Made by a program: the position numbers and the translations under genes. From assembly GCF_004361735.1 (NCBI RefSeq), contig NZ_SNVV01000032.1, forward strand, positions 1 through 46,850: a DNA stretch of 46,850 bases. The letters run 5' to 3'. This DNA is from Azoarcus indigens. Lineage in GTDB: Bacteria; Pseudomonadota; Gammaproteobacteria; Burkholderiales; Rhodocyclaceae. A model generated the notes under the pieces. That model saw nothing but the letters and a program-made list of their open reading frames with translations. It had not been told where the DNA came from and ran no database searches. Positions 33,037-42,510 of the stretch are shown piece by piece; the stretch's first letter is position 1, and each line of letters opens with the position of its first letter.

Positions 33037-34164
33037 ATGGCGGGCGCGATTTCCCTGCGGGTATTGCGCGGCGAGGGCCGCGCGGCCGAGTCCCTGGCCG
33101 AGGACAGACGCGATGGCGAGGCGGCGCTGGCTGCAGTCGCCTCGCCGCTGCCGGCGGCGGTCGCGCCGGCCGCCGGGCCGGCGGGCCACGGATCGGCCAC
33201 TGCCGCCCAGGCGCAGCCGGCAGACGCGGCGGTGGCTTCCACGGCGGCCTTCGCCGCGGCGGGCACCGCCGCTGCCGAGCTGCTCTCCACCACGCTGCAG
33301 GCGGCGCCGGCACGGGCCGCCGGTGGCCACGCGGCCGCCGCCGTGCCGCCCGCCCCGGGCCGGCTGGCGGGCGCGCTGCGCCGCCAGCTGCCCGGCCTGC
33401 TGCTGGGCCTGGTCTCCATCGGCCTGCTGATCGGCTTCTGGTACCTCGCCACCGCCTATCGCTGGAATTTCTACATCCGCTTCACCAACGTGCCGACGCC
33501 GGGCGAGGTCTTCTCCGGGCTGCTGGCGCTGGCGGGCGACGGCAAGTTCCTCACCAACATCGGCATCAGCCTGCAGCGCATCCTGCTCGGCTTCGCCTTC
33601 GCCACCGTGCTGGGCGTGGTCTTCGGCCTGCTGTGCGGGCGCTACCTGATGCTGCGCCGGCTGCTGTTCCCGGCGCTGGAGGTGCTGCGGCCGATACCCG
33701 CCATCGCCTGGGTGCCCATCTCCATCATGCTGTGGCCCAGCACCGAGTCCAGCATCGTCTTCATCACCTTCCTCGGCGCCTTCTTCCCCATCCTGCTCAA
33801 CACCCTGCACGGCGTCGCCGCGGTGGATGCGGTGCTGCTGCGGGCGGCGCGCTGCCTGGGCGCCGGCGAGGCCTCGCTGCTCGCCCGGGTGATCCTGCCG
33901 GCGGCGCTGCCGCACATCTTCACCGGGCTGGCGGTGGGCATGGGCGTGGCCTGGGTGTCGCTGATCGCGGCGGAGATGATCTCCGGCCAGTTCGGCGTCG
34001 GCTACTTCACCTGGGAGGCCTATTCGCTGATCGAGTATCCGCACATCGTCATCGGCATGCTGGTGATCGGCGTGCTCGGCCTCGCCTGCAGCGGTGCCAT
34101 CCGCCTGCTGTCGCGCATCGCCATGCCCTGGCAGAGCCTGGGCGGCAAGGAGGGCGCGCCATGA
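33037..34164 (+). CDS. ABC permease (SsuC/TauC-like) with long Ala/Pro-rich N-terminus
   Basis: A 375-residue inner-membrane permease. The transmembrane part starts near residue 115 (LLLGLVSIGLLIGFWYLA) and contains ISLQRILLGFAFATVLGVVFG, PIPAIAWVPISIMLW and the cytoplasmic loop RAARCLGAGEASLLARVILPAALPH-type EAA motif. Family members are about 260 residues. The first ~110 residues here are almost only Ala, Pro, Gly and a few charged residues, with no membrane helix. The ATG at 33037 lies 2 bp after the binding-protein stop and no better start exists between it and the first helix, so the extension seems genuine. Its stop overlaps the ATPase start (ATGA). Confidence 0.88.
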   Translation: MAGAISLRVLRGEGRAAESLAEDRRDGEAALAAVASPLPAAVAPAAGPAGHGSATAAQAQPADAAVASTAAFAAAGTAAAELLSTTLQAAPARAAGGHAAAAVPPAPGRLAGALRRQLPGLLLGLVSIGLLIGFWYLATAYRWNFYIRFTNVPTPGEVFSGLLALAGDGKFLTNIGISLQRILLGFAFATVLGVVFGLLCGRYLMLRRLLFPALEVLRPIPAIAWVPISIMLWPSTESSIVFITFLGAFFPILLNTLHGVAAVDAVLLRAARCLGAGEASLLARVILPAALPHIFTGLAVGMGVAWVSLIAAEMISGQFGVGYFTWEAYSLIEYPHIVIGMLVIGVLGLACSGAIRLLSRIAMPWQSLGGKEGAP

Positions 34165-35057
34165 GCACGCTGGCAGCCAGCCTTCCCCCCGGCGTGGCGG
34201 ATACCGCGCCCGGCCGCGGCCATATCGAGATCGACGACGTCACCGTGCGCTTCACTCAGAACGGCGCCGCGCTGGACGCGGTGCGCGGCATTTCCATCGA
34301 CGTGAAGCCGGGCGAGTTCGTGTCGGTGGTCGGCCCCTCCGGCTGCGGCAAATCCACCCTGCTCAACATCGTCGCCGGCTTCCTCAAGCCCAGCGCCGGC
34401 CGCGCCACGGTGGACGGCGCGCCGATACGCGGCCCCGGCGCCGACCGCGGCGTGGTGTTCCAGCAGTACTCGCTGTTCCCCTGGCTGAAGGTGCGGGAGA
34501 ACGTGGAGTTCGGCCTGCGCATGCAGGGCATGGCGCCGGCCGCGCGCTGCGCCCGGGCGCGCACCCTGCTCGGCCTCGCCGGCCTGCTCGCCTTCGAGAA
34601 CCACTACCCGGAGCAGCTCTCCGGCGGCATGAAGCAGCGGGTGGGCATCGTGCGCGCGCTCGCCACCGGCCCGCAGGTGCTGCTGATGGACGAACCCTTC
34701 GGCGCGCTGGACGCGCAGACGCGGGTGGTGATGCAGGAAATCCTCACCAATATGTGGCAGCAGCTGAAGCTGTCGGTGCTGTTCATTACCCACGACATCG
34801 AGGAGTCCATCTTCCTGTCCGACAAGGTCTATGTGATGACCGCCCGCCCCGGCCGGGTGAAGGCGGAGATCCCGATCCCGCTGCCGCGTCCGCGCACGGC
34901 GGAGATGAGCAACTCGCCGGAGTTCATCGCCATCCTGCAGCGGCTGCGCGCCTTGATCCGCGAGGAAAGCCTGGCGGCCATGGGCGGCGAACTGCGCGAC
35001 GGCGGCCTGGGCGGCGACTGGCACCTGGGCAAGGGTGGCGTGGGAGAGGCTTTATGA
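34161..35057 (+). CDS. ABC transporter ATPase (SsuB/TauB/NrtD-like)
   Basis: A 298-residue ATP-binding subunit. Walker A GPSGCGKST is at residues 58-66, the Q-loop at VVFQQYSLFPWLKV, signature LSGGMKQR, Walker B VLLMDEPFGALD and H-loop FITHDIEESIFLSD. The wording closely follows the nitrate/sulfonate/taurine subfamily. Translation is coupled to the permease by ATGA and to the next gene by another ATGA, so the transporter is made as a unit. The C-terminus runs about 40 residues past the last core element (IREESLAAMGGEL). Confidence 0.92.
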   Translation: MSTLAASLPPGVADTAPGRGHIEIDDVTVRFTQNGAALDAVRGISIDVKPGEFVSVVGPSGCGKSTLLNIVAGFLKPSAGRATVDGAPIRGPGADRGVVFQQYSLFPWLKVRENVEFGLRMQGMAPAARCARARTLLGLAGLLAFENHYPEQLSGGMKQRVGIVRALATGPQVLLMDEPFGALDAQTRVVMQEILTNMWQQLKLSVLFITHDIEESIFLSDKVYVMTARPGRVKAEIPIPLPRPRTAEMSNSPEFIAILQRLRALIREESLAAMGGELRDGGLGGDWHLGKGGVGEAL

Positions 35058-35410
35058 GCGCTGTGCCCACATTTGCGCTGGCTGCCTCAGCCGACCCGCG
35101 CGCGGCGCTGCCCCGGGCCGTCACCGACCGGCGTCTGTCCGGCGAACTGGTGATCGAGTGGGAAGACGGCGCGCGCAGCCTGCTGCCCCACGGTCTGCTG
35201 CGCCAGCATTGCCGCTGCGCGGCCTGCGAGCAGGCGCGCCGCAGCGGCCTGCCGCCGCCTGCGCCGGCTGCGTTGAGCGAGATCCGGGCGCTGGCGATAC
35301 AGGGGCTGAACCTGGTCTTCGCCGATGGGCACGAGCGGGGGATCTACCCCTGGGCTTATCTGCGAGCGCTGGGGGATGAGATGGCGGCCGGCGCTGGCGC
35401 GGGAGGCTAG
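35054..35410 (+). CDS. DUF971 family protein
   Basis: A 118-residue protein with the DUF971 (gamma-butyrobetaine-hydroxylase N-terminal-like) fold: LVIEWEDGARSLLPHGLLRQHCRCAAC, a Cys-rich segment (C-R-C-A-A-C), then LSEIRALAIQGLNLVFADGH and GIYPWAYLRAL. The family occurs near iron-sulfur assembly genes and as a domain fused to Mrp-type proteins, and the conserved cysteines suggest metal binding. ATGA overlap with the ATPase gene makes it the last gene of this operon, consistent with a role in maturing the iron-sulfur enzymes. The exact role is unknown. Confidence 0.85.
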   Translation: MSAVPTFALAASADPRAALPRAVTDRRLSGELVIEWEDGARSLLPHGLLRQHCRCAACEQARRSGLPPPAPAALSEIRALAIQGLNLVFADGHERGIYPWAYLRALGDEMAAGAGAGG

Positions 35411-35424
35411 CCGGGCCTTGCCGT

Positions 35425-35670
35425 TCAGCCCAGGCTCAGCCCCAGCGCGCGGCCGAGTGCGCTGATGCCCGCATACAGCCCGAGCAAGGCCAGCAAACCG
35501 AACACCATGCTCATCACCCGTTGCTCCGGTGGCGTGCGCCAGCGCTGGCCCGTCTCTTCCGCTTCCCGCCGCCAGGCGCGGCTGCGGCGCAGGTGGCGCA
35601 GCAGGCTGAGCAGCATGTAGGCGGCGAAGCCGAAGCCCAGGGCGGCCATGGTGAGGGTGAAGTCAGGCAT
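35425..35670 (-). CDS. Small two-helix membrane protein, unknown function
   Basis: An 81-residue protein with an N-terminal helix (FTLTMAALGFGFAAYMLLSLL), a highly charged central segment (RRSRAWRREAEETGQRW) and a C-terminal helix (MVFGLLALLGLYAGISALG). Both termini are predicted on the same side. It is convergent with the DUF971 gene (14 bp apart) and 22 bp downstream of an alpha/beta hydrolase gene on the same strand, so the two may be co-transcribed. I do not recognise the family. Confidence 0.6.
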   Translation of the reverse strand: MPDFTLTMAALGFGFAAYMLLSLLRHLRRSRAWRREAEETGQRWRTPPEQRVMSMVFGLLALLGLYAGISALGRALGLSLG

Positions 35671-35692
35671 GGTCGGGGGGATTGTGCGGGCC

Positions 35693-36415
35693 TTAGCCGG
35701 GGAGGCTGTCCAGCCAGCGGGTCAGCGCCTGCAGCAGGGCGGCGGGCTGTTCCAGCGGGATCATGTGGCCGCTGTCGGCGATGACCTCCAGCCGGGCGCC
35801 GGGAATGGCCGCCTGCAGTTCGCGGGCTTCGTCCAGGCTGCGCAGGCGGTCCTGGTCGGCGGCGACCACCAGCGTGGGGCAGCGGAAGGCGGCCAGGGCG
35901 GGCAGATCGCTGTCGCGCACCAGGTGGGACTGGCGGAAGAAGACTTCGCCGCCGAGGCGCGCGCCCATCTGGCGGATGGCGTCTATCAGCCCGGCGTCGT
36001 TCTCCCGCGCCACATGCACCGAGGCGCGGATGGAGGAGGGGCTGAGGCCGCGGAACACGCCGGCCTGGGCCGTCTTCACCGCCGCCGTCTTGCGCTGGGC
36101 CTGCAGCGGCGAGTCCGCGCGGCCGGAGGTGGCGATCAGCACCAGCGCGGCGATGCGCTCCGGGGCCTGGCGCACGATCTCGCGCGCCACGTAGCCGCCC
36201 ATGGAGAAGCCGACCAGCACGCAGCGCTCCGGCAGGCTGGCGATGACGTGCCGGGCCATGGCGGCGATGCTGTCGCCCTCGCGCAGGCTGCCGTGAATGA
36301 CTGGCGCGCGGGCGGCGAGCGCCGGCTCGATCTCGCGCCACAGGGTTTCGTCGGCCATGAAGCCGGGCAGCAGCACGAAGGGGGCTTGCGCGGCGGGGAG
36401 CGGGGTTGAGCTCAT
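35693..36415 (-). CDS. Alpha/beta hydrolase
   Basis: A 240-residue serine hydrolase of the alpha/beta fold. The oxyanion region is LLPGFMADETLW, the nucleophile elbow GFSMGG (Ser71), the acid VVAADQDRL and the catalytic His SGHMIPLEQP. This set resembles BioH/MhpC/PcaD-type esterases; the substrate is not evident. No signal peptide. The ATG at 36415 is the first in frame; no strong Shine-Dalgarno was seen. Confidence 0.85.
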   Translation of the reverse strand: MSSTPLPAAQAPFVLLPGFMADETLWREIEPALAARAPVIHGSLREGDSIAAMARHVIASLPERCVLVGFSMGGYVAREIVRQAPERIAALVLIATSGRADSPLQAQRKTAAVKTAQAGVFRGLSPSSIRASVHVARENDAGLIDAIRQMGARLGGEVFFRQSHLVRDSDLPALAAFRCPTLVVAADQDRLRSLDEARELQAAIPGARLEVIADSGHMIPLEQPAALLQALTRWLDSLPG

Positions 36416-36679
36416 GTCGGAGGCTTTGCTGTTTGTTCTGGTTCAGGGGCCAGGGCTGGCGATGCCGGTGTCCGGCTGGCCGGCTCTCCCGGGCTGCTCG
36501 ATGAAGCCCGGCCCGGCAGCGTCGAGACTATCCCTTTGCCCGCGGGCTGGCGACCGCGCTTTCCGGCTCAGGCTGATCTGCGTTTGCCAAGGCAGCGCCG
36601 CTGTCCGGTTGGTGTTCCGGAAGCGTAAGCGGCAAGGTGCGCACGGCTTCGTCGCCGATGGCAGTGCCAGCCCGCCGAT

Positions 36680-37942
36680 TCAACCGTAACGCCGCGCCGC
36701 TTCCACCGCCAGGCCGGCGCCTATGCTGCCGTAGAGGTCGCCTTCCACGCTGCGTGCCTGCGGCAGTTCGGCGGCGATGCGGGCGCGCAGCTGGGCGACG
36801 CCGCTGGCGCCGCCGGTGAAGTAGAGGGTGTCCACCCGGTCGCGGGCGACGCCGGCCTGGGCCAGTAGGCCGGCCACCGTTTCGGCCACCCGGTCCACCA
36901 GCGAGGTGGTGGCGGCGGTGAAGGCGGCGCTGTCGATGGCGTGGGTGAAGCCGGCCTGCAGGCGGCCCAGCTCCAGCGTGGCGCTGGGCGCGGCGGAGAG
37001 GTCGATCTTGGCCTGTTCCACCTGCAGCGCCAGCCAGTGGCCTTCGCGGTTGTTGATCAAGCGGGAGAGGCGGTCCAGCTCTTCGCGCGCCTCGGCATCG
37101 CGGTAGATGTTCTGCAGGTCTGCCCAGGTCTGGCGGGTGTAGGCGCTGTTGATGGTGTGCCAGGTGGCGAGCTGGAAGTAGATGCTGGAGGGGATGGCGG
37201 CGCCGTTCTTCATGCGGCCGCGGTAGCCCAGCAGCGGCATCACGCAGTCCAGGCTGAGGGCGCGGTCGAAGTCGGTGCCGCCGATGTGCACGCCGGCGTT
37301 GCCCAGCAGGTCGTCGCCGCGGTCGGCGCGGCGGGCGCGCTCCGGCGATAGGCGCACCAGCGAGAAGTCGGCGGTGCCGCCGCCGATGTCGGCGATCAGC
37401 ACCAACTCTTCGCGCGTCAGCGAGGCTTCGTAGTGCAGCGCAGCGCCTATGGGCTCGAACTGGAAGCTGACTTCGCGGAAGCCGACGCGGCGGGCGATGT
37501 CTTCCAACGTGTCCTGCGCCTTGCGGTCGGCGGCGGCGTCCTCGTCCACGAAGTGCACCGGGCGGCCGAACACCGCCTGGTCGAAGCCGCGGCCGGCGGC
37601 GGTTTCAGCGCGGCGCTTGAGTTCGCCGATGAAGCTGGCGAGCAGTTCGCGGAAGGAGAGGGCGCGGCCCAGCACCTCGGTGTGGCCGTCGATGAGACTG
37701 CTGCCGAGCAGGCTCTTCAGTGCCCGCATCAGCCGGCCTTCGTAGCCTTCCAGGTACTCGGCCAGGGCGTCGCGGCCGTAGTGGGTGCTGTCCTCGTCGG
37801 CGTTGAAGAACACCGCCGAGGGCAGGGTGGGCTTGCCGTCTTCCAGCGGCAGCAGCGTGGGCAGGCCGGGGCGTAGCCAGCCGGCGGTGGAATTGGAGGT
37901 GCCGAAGTCGATGCCGCAGGCGCGGGCGGGTGCGGAAGTCAT
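36680..37942 (-). CDS. Hsp70-family protein (YegD-like)
   Basis: A 420-residue actin-fold ATPase. Phosphate 1 is GIDFGTSNSTAGW at the N-terminus, phosphate 2 LIADIGGGTADFSLV near residue 200, the adenosine motif YFTGGASGVAQL, and GSIGAGLAVEA near the end. It covers the nucleotide-binding domain but lacks the DnaK substrate-binding and lid domains, as in YegD-type proteins. The start at 37942 places the ATPase motif close to the N-terminus; the frame extends further upstream but the sequence there is low-complexity. Its clients are unknown, and no DnaJ or GrpE is nearby. The 264 bases between it and the hydrolase hold no credible gene. Confidence 0.87.
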   Translation of the reverse strand: MTSAPARACGIDFGTSNSTAGWLRPGLPTLLPLEDGKPTLPSAVFFNADEDSTHYGRDALAEYLEGYEGRLMRALKSLLGSSLIDGHTEVLGRALSFRELLASFIGELKRRAETAAGRGFDQAVFGRPVHFVDEDAAADRKAQDTLEDIARRVGFREVSFQFEPIGAALHYEASLTREELVLIADIGGGTADFSLVRLSPERARRADRGDDLLGNAGVHIGGTDFDRALSLDCVMPLLGYRGRMKNGAAIPSSIYFQLATWHTINSAYTRQTWADLQNIYRDAEAREELDRLSRLINNREGHWLALQVEQAKIDLSAAPSATLELGRLQAGFTHAIDSAAFTAATTSLVDRVAETVAGLLAQAGVARDRVDTLYFTGGASGVAQLRARIAAELPQARSVEGDLYGSIGAGLAVEAARRYG

Positions 37943-38295
37943 GCGAAGGCCCGGGGCGTAAAGGGCAGGGATGCTACCGCCGCCTCCGGCCGCCCGCCAG
38001 CCCCGGCACCCCTCGGATATACGCGGCGGCTGCCCTTTTCGGGCGCTGGCGGCCGGGGCGGAGGCCGCCTGACGGGCAAGGGGGAGGGCGGCGTTCCGGG
38101 AAGTGGGCAAGCCTGCAGCTCACGCCGGCGGGGGCGCCGGGGCCCGGCTTGTTACATCTTTCCTCTGTATTAGGTCTTATATATGTCAAGCGAGTTGTAT
38201 GGATTGCAACACAGCACCGGGAAGCCAGCAGACAGGCGGATTGGTGCACCGCAAATAAGGTTGTTTGGTGGCATTTCTGATAATTCCAAGACAAT

Positions 38296-38419
38296 ATTGG
38301 TCTGACCAATAAAAAGAAAATTTAGCACCTATCTGCCTGCACCAATTGACGTTTCCATGAAAACCCCGTTTTAATCCGCACCGTTTGGTTATACCGATTC
38401 GGTAAGTGGTAATACCAAT
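38296..38419 (+). promoter_or_regulatory. Three LldR-type operators upstream of lldP
   Basis: ATTGGTCTGACCAAT (38296-38310) is a perfect inverted repeat. TTGGTTATACCGA (38385-38397) and TGGTAATACCA (38407-38417) fit the same TGGTnnnACCA pattern, the operator type of FadR/LldR-group GntR regulators. The lldR gene lies downstream in the operon. Two sites about 20 bp apart near the gene and one about 90 bp further up suggest looping or promoter occlusion. The rest of the 551-bp gap (37943-38493) shows no gene; this part is notably AT-rich. Confidence 0.8.
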
Positions 38420-38493
38420 CAAACAATAAATCAGGTGGACGACGTCCACACCCGGCGGCGTACCCGCCGAGGATGAACGGGAGTGAGAAAACA

Positions 38494-40155
38494 ATGCAGG
38501 CCTGGGAACAACTATATGACCCGGCTGGCAACCTCTGGTTGTCCAGCCTGATCGCGCTGCTGCCGATCGCCTTCTTCTTCGTCGCCCTCGCGGTGCTGCG
38601 GATGAAGGGCTGGATGGCCGGCACCATCACCGTGATCATCGCGCTGCTGGTGGCGCTGTTCTTCTACCGGATGCCGCTGGAGCGGGCGCTGGCTTCCGGT
38701 GTGTACGGCTTCTTCTACGGGCTGTGGCCGATCGCCTGGATCATCATCGGCGCGGTCTTCCTCTACAAGGTGTCGGTGAAGACCGGCCAGTTCGACATCA
38801 TCCGCGCCTCCATCCTGTCGGTGACCGAAGACCAGCGCCTGCAGATGCTGATGGTGGGCTTCTCCTTCGGTGCCTTCCTGGAAGGCGCGGCGGGCTTCGG
38901 CGCGCCGGTGGCCATCACCGCCGCGCTGCTGGTCGGTCTGGGCTTCAAGCCGCTGTACGCCGCCGGCCTGTGCCTGATCGTGAATACCGCGCCGGTGGCC
39001 TTCGGCGCCATGGGCATCCCCATCATCGTCGCCGGCCAGGTGACCGGGCTGGATGCCTTCCATATCGGCCAGATGGCGGGCCGCCAGCTGCCCTTCCTGA
39101 CCATCATCGTGCTGTTCTGGATCATGGCCATCATGGATGGCTGGCGCGGCGTGAAGGAAACCTGGCCGGCGGTGATCGTGGCCGGCGGCTCCTTCGCCAT
39201 CGTCCAGTACCTCACCTCCAACTTCATCGGCCCCGAACTGCCGGACATCACCTCCTCGCTGGCCTCGCTGGTGTGCCTGACGCTGTTCCTGAAGCGCTGG
39301 CAGCCGAAGCGCATCTTCCGTTTCGAGGATGCCGACGCCCACCTGGATGCCAAGGTGCAGCAGGAAGCCCACAGCCATTACAGCGCCGGCCGGATCATCA
39401 AGGCCTGGTCGCCCTTCCTGATCCTGACCGCCATGGTCACCATCTGGAGCGTGAAGCCGTTCAAGGCCCTGTTCGCCAAGGGCGGCGTGCTGGAGAGCTG
39501 GATCATCAAGTTCCCGGTGCCCTCGCTGGACGCGCTGGTGCAGAAGATGCCGCCCATCGTCGCCAAGCCGACGCTGTACGAGGCGGTGTACAAGTTCGAC
39601 TGGTTCTCCGCCACCGGCACCGCCATCCTGTTCGCCGCGCTGATCTCCATCGTGCTGCTGCGCATGCGTCCGGCGGAAGCGGTGAAGACCTTCGGCGAAA
39701 CGGTGTACGGGCTGCGCATGCCCATCTACTCCATCGGCATGGTGCTGGCCTTCGCCTTCATCGCCAACTACTCCGGCCTCTCCGCCACGCTGGCGCTGGC
39801 GCTGGCACACACCGGACACGCCTTCACCTTCTTCTCGCCCTTCCTCGGCTGGCTGGGCGTGTTCCTGACCGGTTCGGATACCTCGGCCAACGCCCTGTTC
39901 GCTGCGCTGCAGGCCAACACCGCACACCAGATCGGCGTTTCCGACATCCTGCTGGTGGCGGCCAACACCACCGGCGGCGTCACCGGCAAGATGATCTCGC
40001 CGCAGTCCATTGCCATCGCTTGCGCGGCGGTCGGCCTGGCCGGGAAGGAGTCGGACCTGTTCCGCTTCACCGTGCGCCACAGCCTGGTGTTCTGCACCCT
40101 GGTGGGCATCATCACCACGCTGCAGGCCTACGTCTTCCCCTGGATGATTCCCTGA
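38494..40155 (+). CDS. lldP: L-lactate permease
   Basis: A 553-residue secondary transporter with about 12-14 helices, taking up L-lactate with protons. It starts [25 protein letters not shown], matching the LctP/LldP N-terminus (MxxWxQxY). The family core [23 protein letters not shown] is present, as is [15 protein letters not shown] near the C-terminus. The ATG at 38494 is chosen from this homology; an in-frame ATG at 38473 would add seven residues and cannot be excluded. It is the first gene of lldP-lldR-lldD, the same order as in E. coli, and LldR-type operators lie in front. Confidence 0.93.
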   Translation: MQAWEQLYDPAGNLWLSSLIALLPIAFFFVALAVLRMKGWMAGTITVIIALLVALFFYRMPLERALASGVYGFFYGLWPIAWIIIGAVFLYKVSVKTGQFDIIRASILSVTEDQRLQMLMVGFSFGAFLEGAAGFGAPVAITAALLVGLGFKPLYAAGLCLIVNTAPVAFGAMGIPIIVAGQVTGLDAFHIGQMAGRQLPFLTIIVLFWIMAIMDGWRGVKETWPAVIVAGGSFAIVQYLTSNFIGPELPDITSSLASLVCLTLFLKRWQPKRIFRFEDADAHLDAKVQQEAHSHYSAGRIIKAWSPFLILTAMVTIWSVKPFKALFAKGGVLESWIIKFPVPSLDALVQKMPPIVAKPTLYEAVYKFDWFSATGTAILFAALISIVLLRMRPAEAVKTFGETVYGLRMPIYSIGMVLAFAFIANYSGLSATLALALAHTGHAFTFFSPFLGWLGVFLTGSDTSANALFAALQANTAHQIGVSDILLVAANTTGGVTGKMISPQSIAIACAAVGLAGKESDLFRFTVRHSLVFCTLVGIITTLQAYVFPWMIP

Positions 40156-40238
40156 GGCCATGGGCCAGCGTTGCGCTTCCATGCTGTTTCGGGCACGAGG
40201 AGCAGCCGCTCGCGCGGCGGCTGCCGGAAAATAGCGGG

Positions 40239-41021
40239 ATGAAAACGACCCGCACTTCCGAACGTCTGTCCGACCGGGTTGCCGCAGAACTGCGGCAACT
40301 CATCTCCCAGCGTGGCCTACAGGCCGGCGACCGCCTGCCCGCCGAGCGTGCGCTGGCGTTGGAGCTGGGCGTCTCGCGCACCGCGCTGCGCGAGGCCATC
40401 GCCCAGCTGAGCGCGCAGGGCCTGCTCGCCGCCCGGGTGGGCGGCGGCACCTTCGTGCAGGAGGCGCGCACGCCCACCCAGCGGGTGGTCGGGCCGCTGG
40501 AGCCCTTCCTGCCGCTGTTCCAAGGCGATCCGGAGTACCGCTTCGACGTGCTGGAAACGCGCTACGCGCTGGAAGGCGCCACCGCCTGGCACGCCGCCCT
40601 GCGCGCCACCGACGAGGACCGCGCGCGCATCCGCGAGGCCTTCGACACCATGATGGCCGCCCACGGCAAGAACGACCCGGCCGGCGAGGCGGTGGCCGAC
40701 GCCGCCTTTCACCTCTCCATCGCCGAGGCCTCGCACAACCTGGTGCTGCTGCAGGTGATGCGCGGCCTGTTCGACCTGCTGCAGACCAACATCTCCCAGA
40801 GCCGGGAGAAGCTCTACGTGTCGCCGCGCACCTTCAACCCGCTGTCCGCGCAGCACCGGGAAATGATGGACGCCATCCTGGCCGGCGACCCGGAACGCGC
40901 CAGCGCCGCGGCGCACGCCCACCTTGTTTTCGTGCACGACTCCCTGCGCACACTGGACGAGGACGAAGCCCGCCGGGCCCGTGCCTCCCGCCTTCCACCT
41001 GCCGAACGCGAGCGAACATGA
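40239..41021 (+). CDS. lldR: GntR/FadR-family lactate regulator LldR
   Basis: A 260-residue repressor/activator. The winged helix is at residues ~8-75 ([46 protein letters not shown]) and the all-helical FCD domain follows, with metal/ligand residues in [14 protein letters not shown] and [15 protein letters not shown]-type LldR senses L-lactate. Its stop overlaps the lldD start by 4 bp (ATGA). TGGTnnnACCA sites upstream of lldP are the expected targets. Confidence 0.9.
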   Translation: MKTTRTSERLSDRVAAELRQLISQRGLQAGDRLPAERALALELGVSRTALREAIAQLSAQGLLAARVGGGTFVQEARTPTQRVVGPLEPFLPLFQGDPEYRFDVLETRYALEGATAWHAALRATDEDRARIREAFDTMMAAHGKNDPAGEAVADAAFHLSIAEASHNLVLLQVMRGLFDLLQTNISQSREKLYVSPRTFNPLSAQHREMMDAILAGDPERASAAAHAHLVFVHDSLRTLDEDEARRARASRLPPAERERT

Positions 41022-42178
41022 TCATTTCCGCTTCCACCGACTACCGCGCCGCCGCCGAAAGCCGGCTGCCGCCCTTCCTGTTCCACTACATCGATGGCGG
41101 CGCCTACGCCGAGCACACGCTGCGGCGCAACGTCTCCGACCTGGCGGACATCGCCCTGCGCCAGCGCATCCTGCGCAACATGTCCGAGCTCAGCCTGGAA
41201 ACCGAGCTGTTCGGCGAGAAGCTGGCGATGCCGGTGGCGCTGGCACCGGTCGGCCTCACCGGCATGTACGCCCGCCGTGGCGAAGTGCAGGCGGCGCGGG
41301 CGGCGGCGAAGAAGGGCGTGCCCTTCACCCTGTCCACCGTGTCGGTCTGCCCCATCGAGGAAGTGGTGCCGGCCATCGACCGGCCGATGTGGTTCCAGCT
41401 CTACGTGCTGAAGGACCGCGGCTTCATGAAGAACGCCCTGGAGCGGGCCAAGGCCGCCGGCGTCACCACCCTGGTGTTCACGGTGGACATGCCCACCCCC
41501 GGCGCCCGCTACCGCGATGCCCACTCCGGCATGAGCGGCCCCAACGCGCCCCTGCGCCGCATGCTGCAGGCGGTGACCCACCCCGCCTGGGCCTGGGACG
41601 TCGGCCTGCTGGGCAAGCCGCACGACCTCGGCAACATCTCCGCCTACCGCGGCCACCCCACCGGCCTGGCCGACTACATCGGCTGGCTGGCGGCCAACTT
41701 CGATCCCTCCATCTCGTGGAAGGACCTGGAGTGGATACGCGAATTCTGGGAAGGGCCGATGGTGATCAAGGGCATCCTCGACCCGGAAGATGCCCGCGAC
41801 GCGGTGCGTTTCGGTGCCGACGGCATCGTCGTCTCCAACCACGGCGGCCGCCAGCTCGACGGCGTGCTCTCCAGCGCCCGCGCGATGCCGGCCATCGCCG
41901 ACGCGGTGAAGGGCGAGCTCAAGATCCTCGCCGACTCCGGCATCCGCAACGGCCTGGACGTGGTGCGCATGATCGCCCTCGGCGCCGACGCGGTGATGCT
42001 GGGCCGCGCCTTCGTCTACGCCCTGGCCGCCGCTGGCGAGGCCGGCGTGGAGAACCTGCTGACCCTGTTCGAGAAGGAAATGAAGGTGGCGATGACGCTG
42101 ACCGGCGCCAAGACGATTGCCGAGATCACGCGGGAGTCGCTGGCCGGGGTGACGCGGGAGTCGGCTGTCTCGGTCTGA
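41018..42178 (+). CDS. lldD: FMN-dependent L-lactate dehydrogenase
   Basis: A 386-residue alpha-hydroxyacid dehydrogenase of the LldD type, which oxidises L-lactate to pyruvate at the membrane and passes electrons to quinone. The N-terminus ([27 protein letters not shown]), [30 protein letters not shown] and the active-site [10 protein letters not shown] are all standard. The catalytic His is residue 275, the same number as in E. coli LldD. Length is normal. It is translationally coupled to lldR and is followed by a strong hairpin. Confidence 0.95.
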   Translation: MIISASTDYRAAAESRLPPFLFHYIDGGAYAEHTLRRNVSDLADIALRQRILRNMSELSLETELFGEKLAMPVALAPVGLTGMYARRGEVQAARAAAKKGVPFTLSTVSVCPIEEVVPAIDRPMWFQLYVLKDRGFMKNALERAKAAGVTTLVFTVDMPTPGARYRDAHSGMSGPNAPLRRMLQAVTHPAWAWDVGLLGKPHDLGNISAYRGHPTGLADYIGWLAANFDPSISWKDLEWIREFWEGPMVIKGILDPEDARDAVRFGADGIVVSNHGGRQLDGVLSSARAMPAIADAVKGELKILADSGIRNGLDVVRMIALGADAVMLGRAFVYALAAAGEAGVENLLTLFEKEMKVAMTLTGAKTIAEITRESLAGVTRESAVSV

Positions 42179-42220
42179 GGTGGTTTGCATCGGTGGCGGG
42201 GCTGACAGGCCGCGCCAGGT

Positions 42221-42249
42221 CAGCGGGCCGCAGATGCTGCGGCCCGCTG
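42221..42249 (+). terminator. Terminator hairpin after lldD
   Basis: CAGCGGGCCGCA and TGCGGCCCGCTG form a perfect 12-bp stem with a 5-base loop, 42 bp past the lldD stop, followed by CGTTT. Confidence 0.7.
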
Positions 42250-42296
42250 CGTTTCCGGCGGCGCAGATGAAGCTCTCGTGCCGCAAGCCCCTGCTT

Positions 42297-42482
42297 TTCT
42301 CCCTCTTCCCTCGTGGGGGAAGGCCGGGGAGAGGGGGCGACCCGCCAGGGGCGGCACCGCCAGTCCCCCTAGATTTCCCCCAGACGCCGCTCGGCGCCCC
42401 GGCCTAGCGACCTCCATGCCGCAGGGCGCTCCGGCGGGCGAGGCCGCGCTTCGCTTTTTCCGCCTCTGCCCGCGAGGGGGAG
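42297..42482. repeat. Dispersed intergenic repeat, copy 1
   Basis: This non-coding block shares ordered segments with 46418-46591: CCCTCGTGGG, then GAGAGGGGGCG followed by AGGGGCGGCA, then (about 65 bp later) CAGGGCGCTCCGGCGGGCGA, and a tail TTCGCTTTTTCCGCCTCTGC. The spacing between segments is nearly the same in both copies. A further tail-like piece is at 43605-43630. It resembles a GC-rich mobile intergenic repeat of the REP/MITE kind; no terminal repeats or target duplications were recognised. Confidence 0.7.
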
Positions 42483-42510
42483 CAAGCCGGCGCCTGCTCC
42501 GCCCAGCGCT

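Noticed and set aside
36416-36679. Possible plus-strand small gene between the hydrolase and Hsp70 genes
   Set aside because: The frame there starts inside the hydrolase gene on the opposite strand, has no Shine-Dalgarno and shows no family features.
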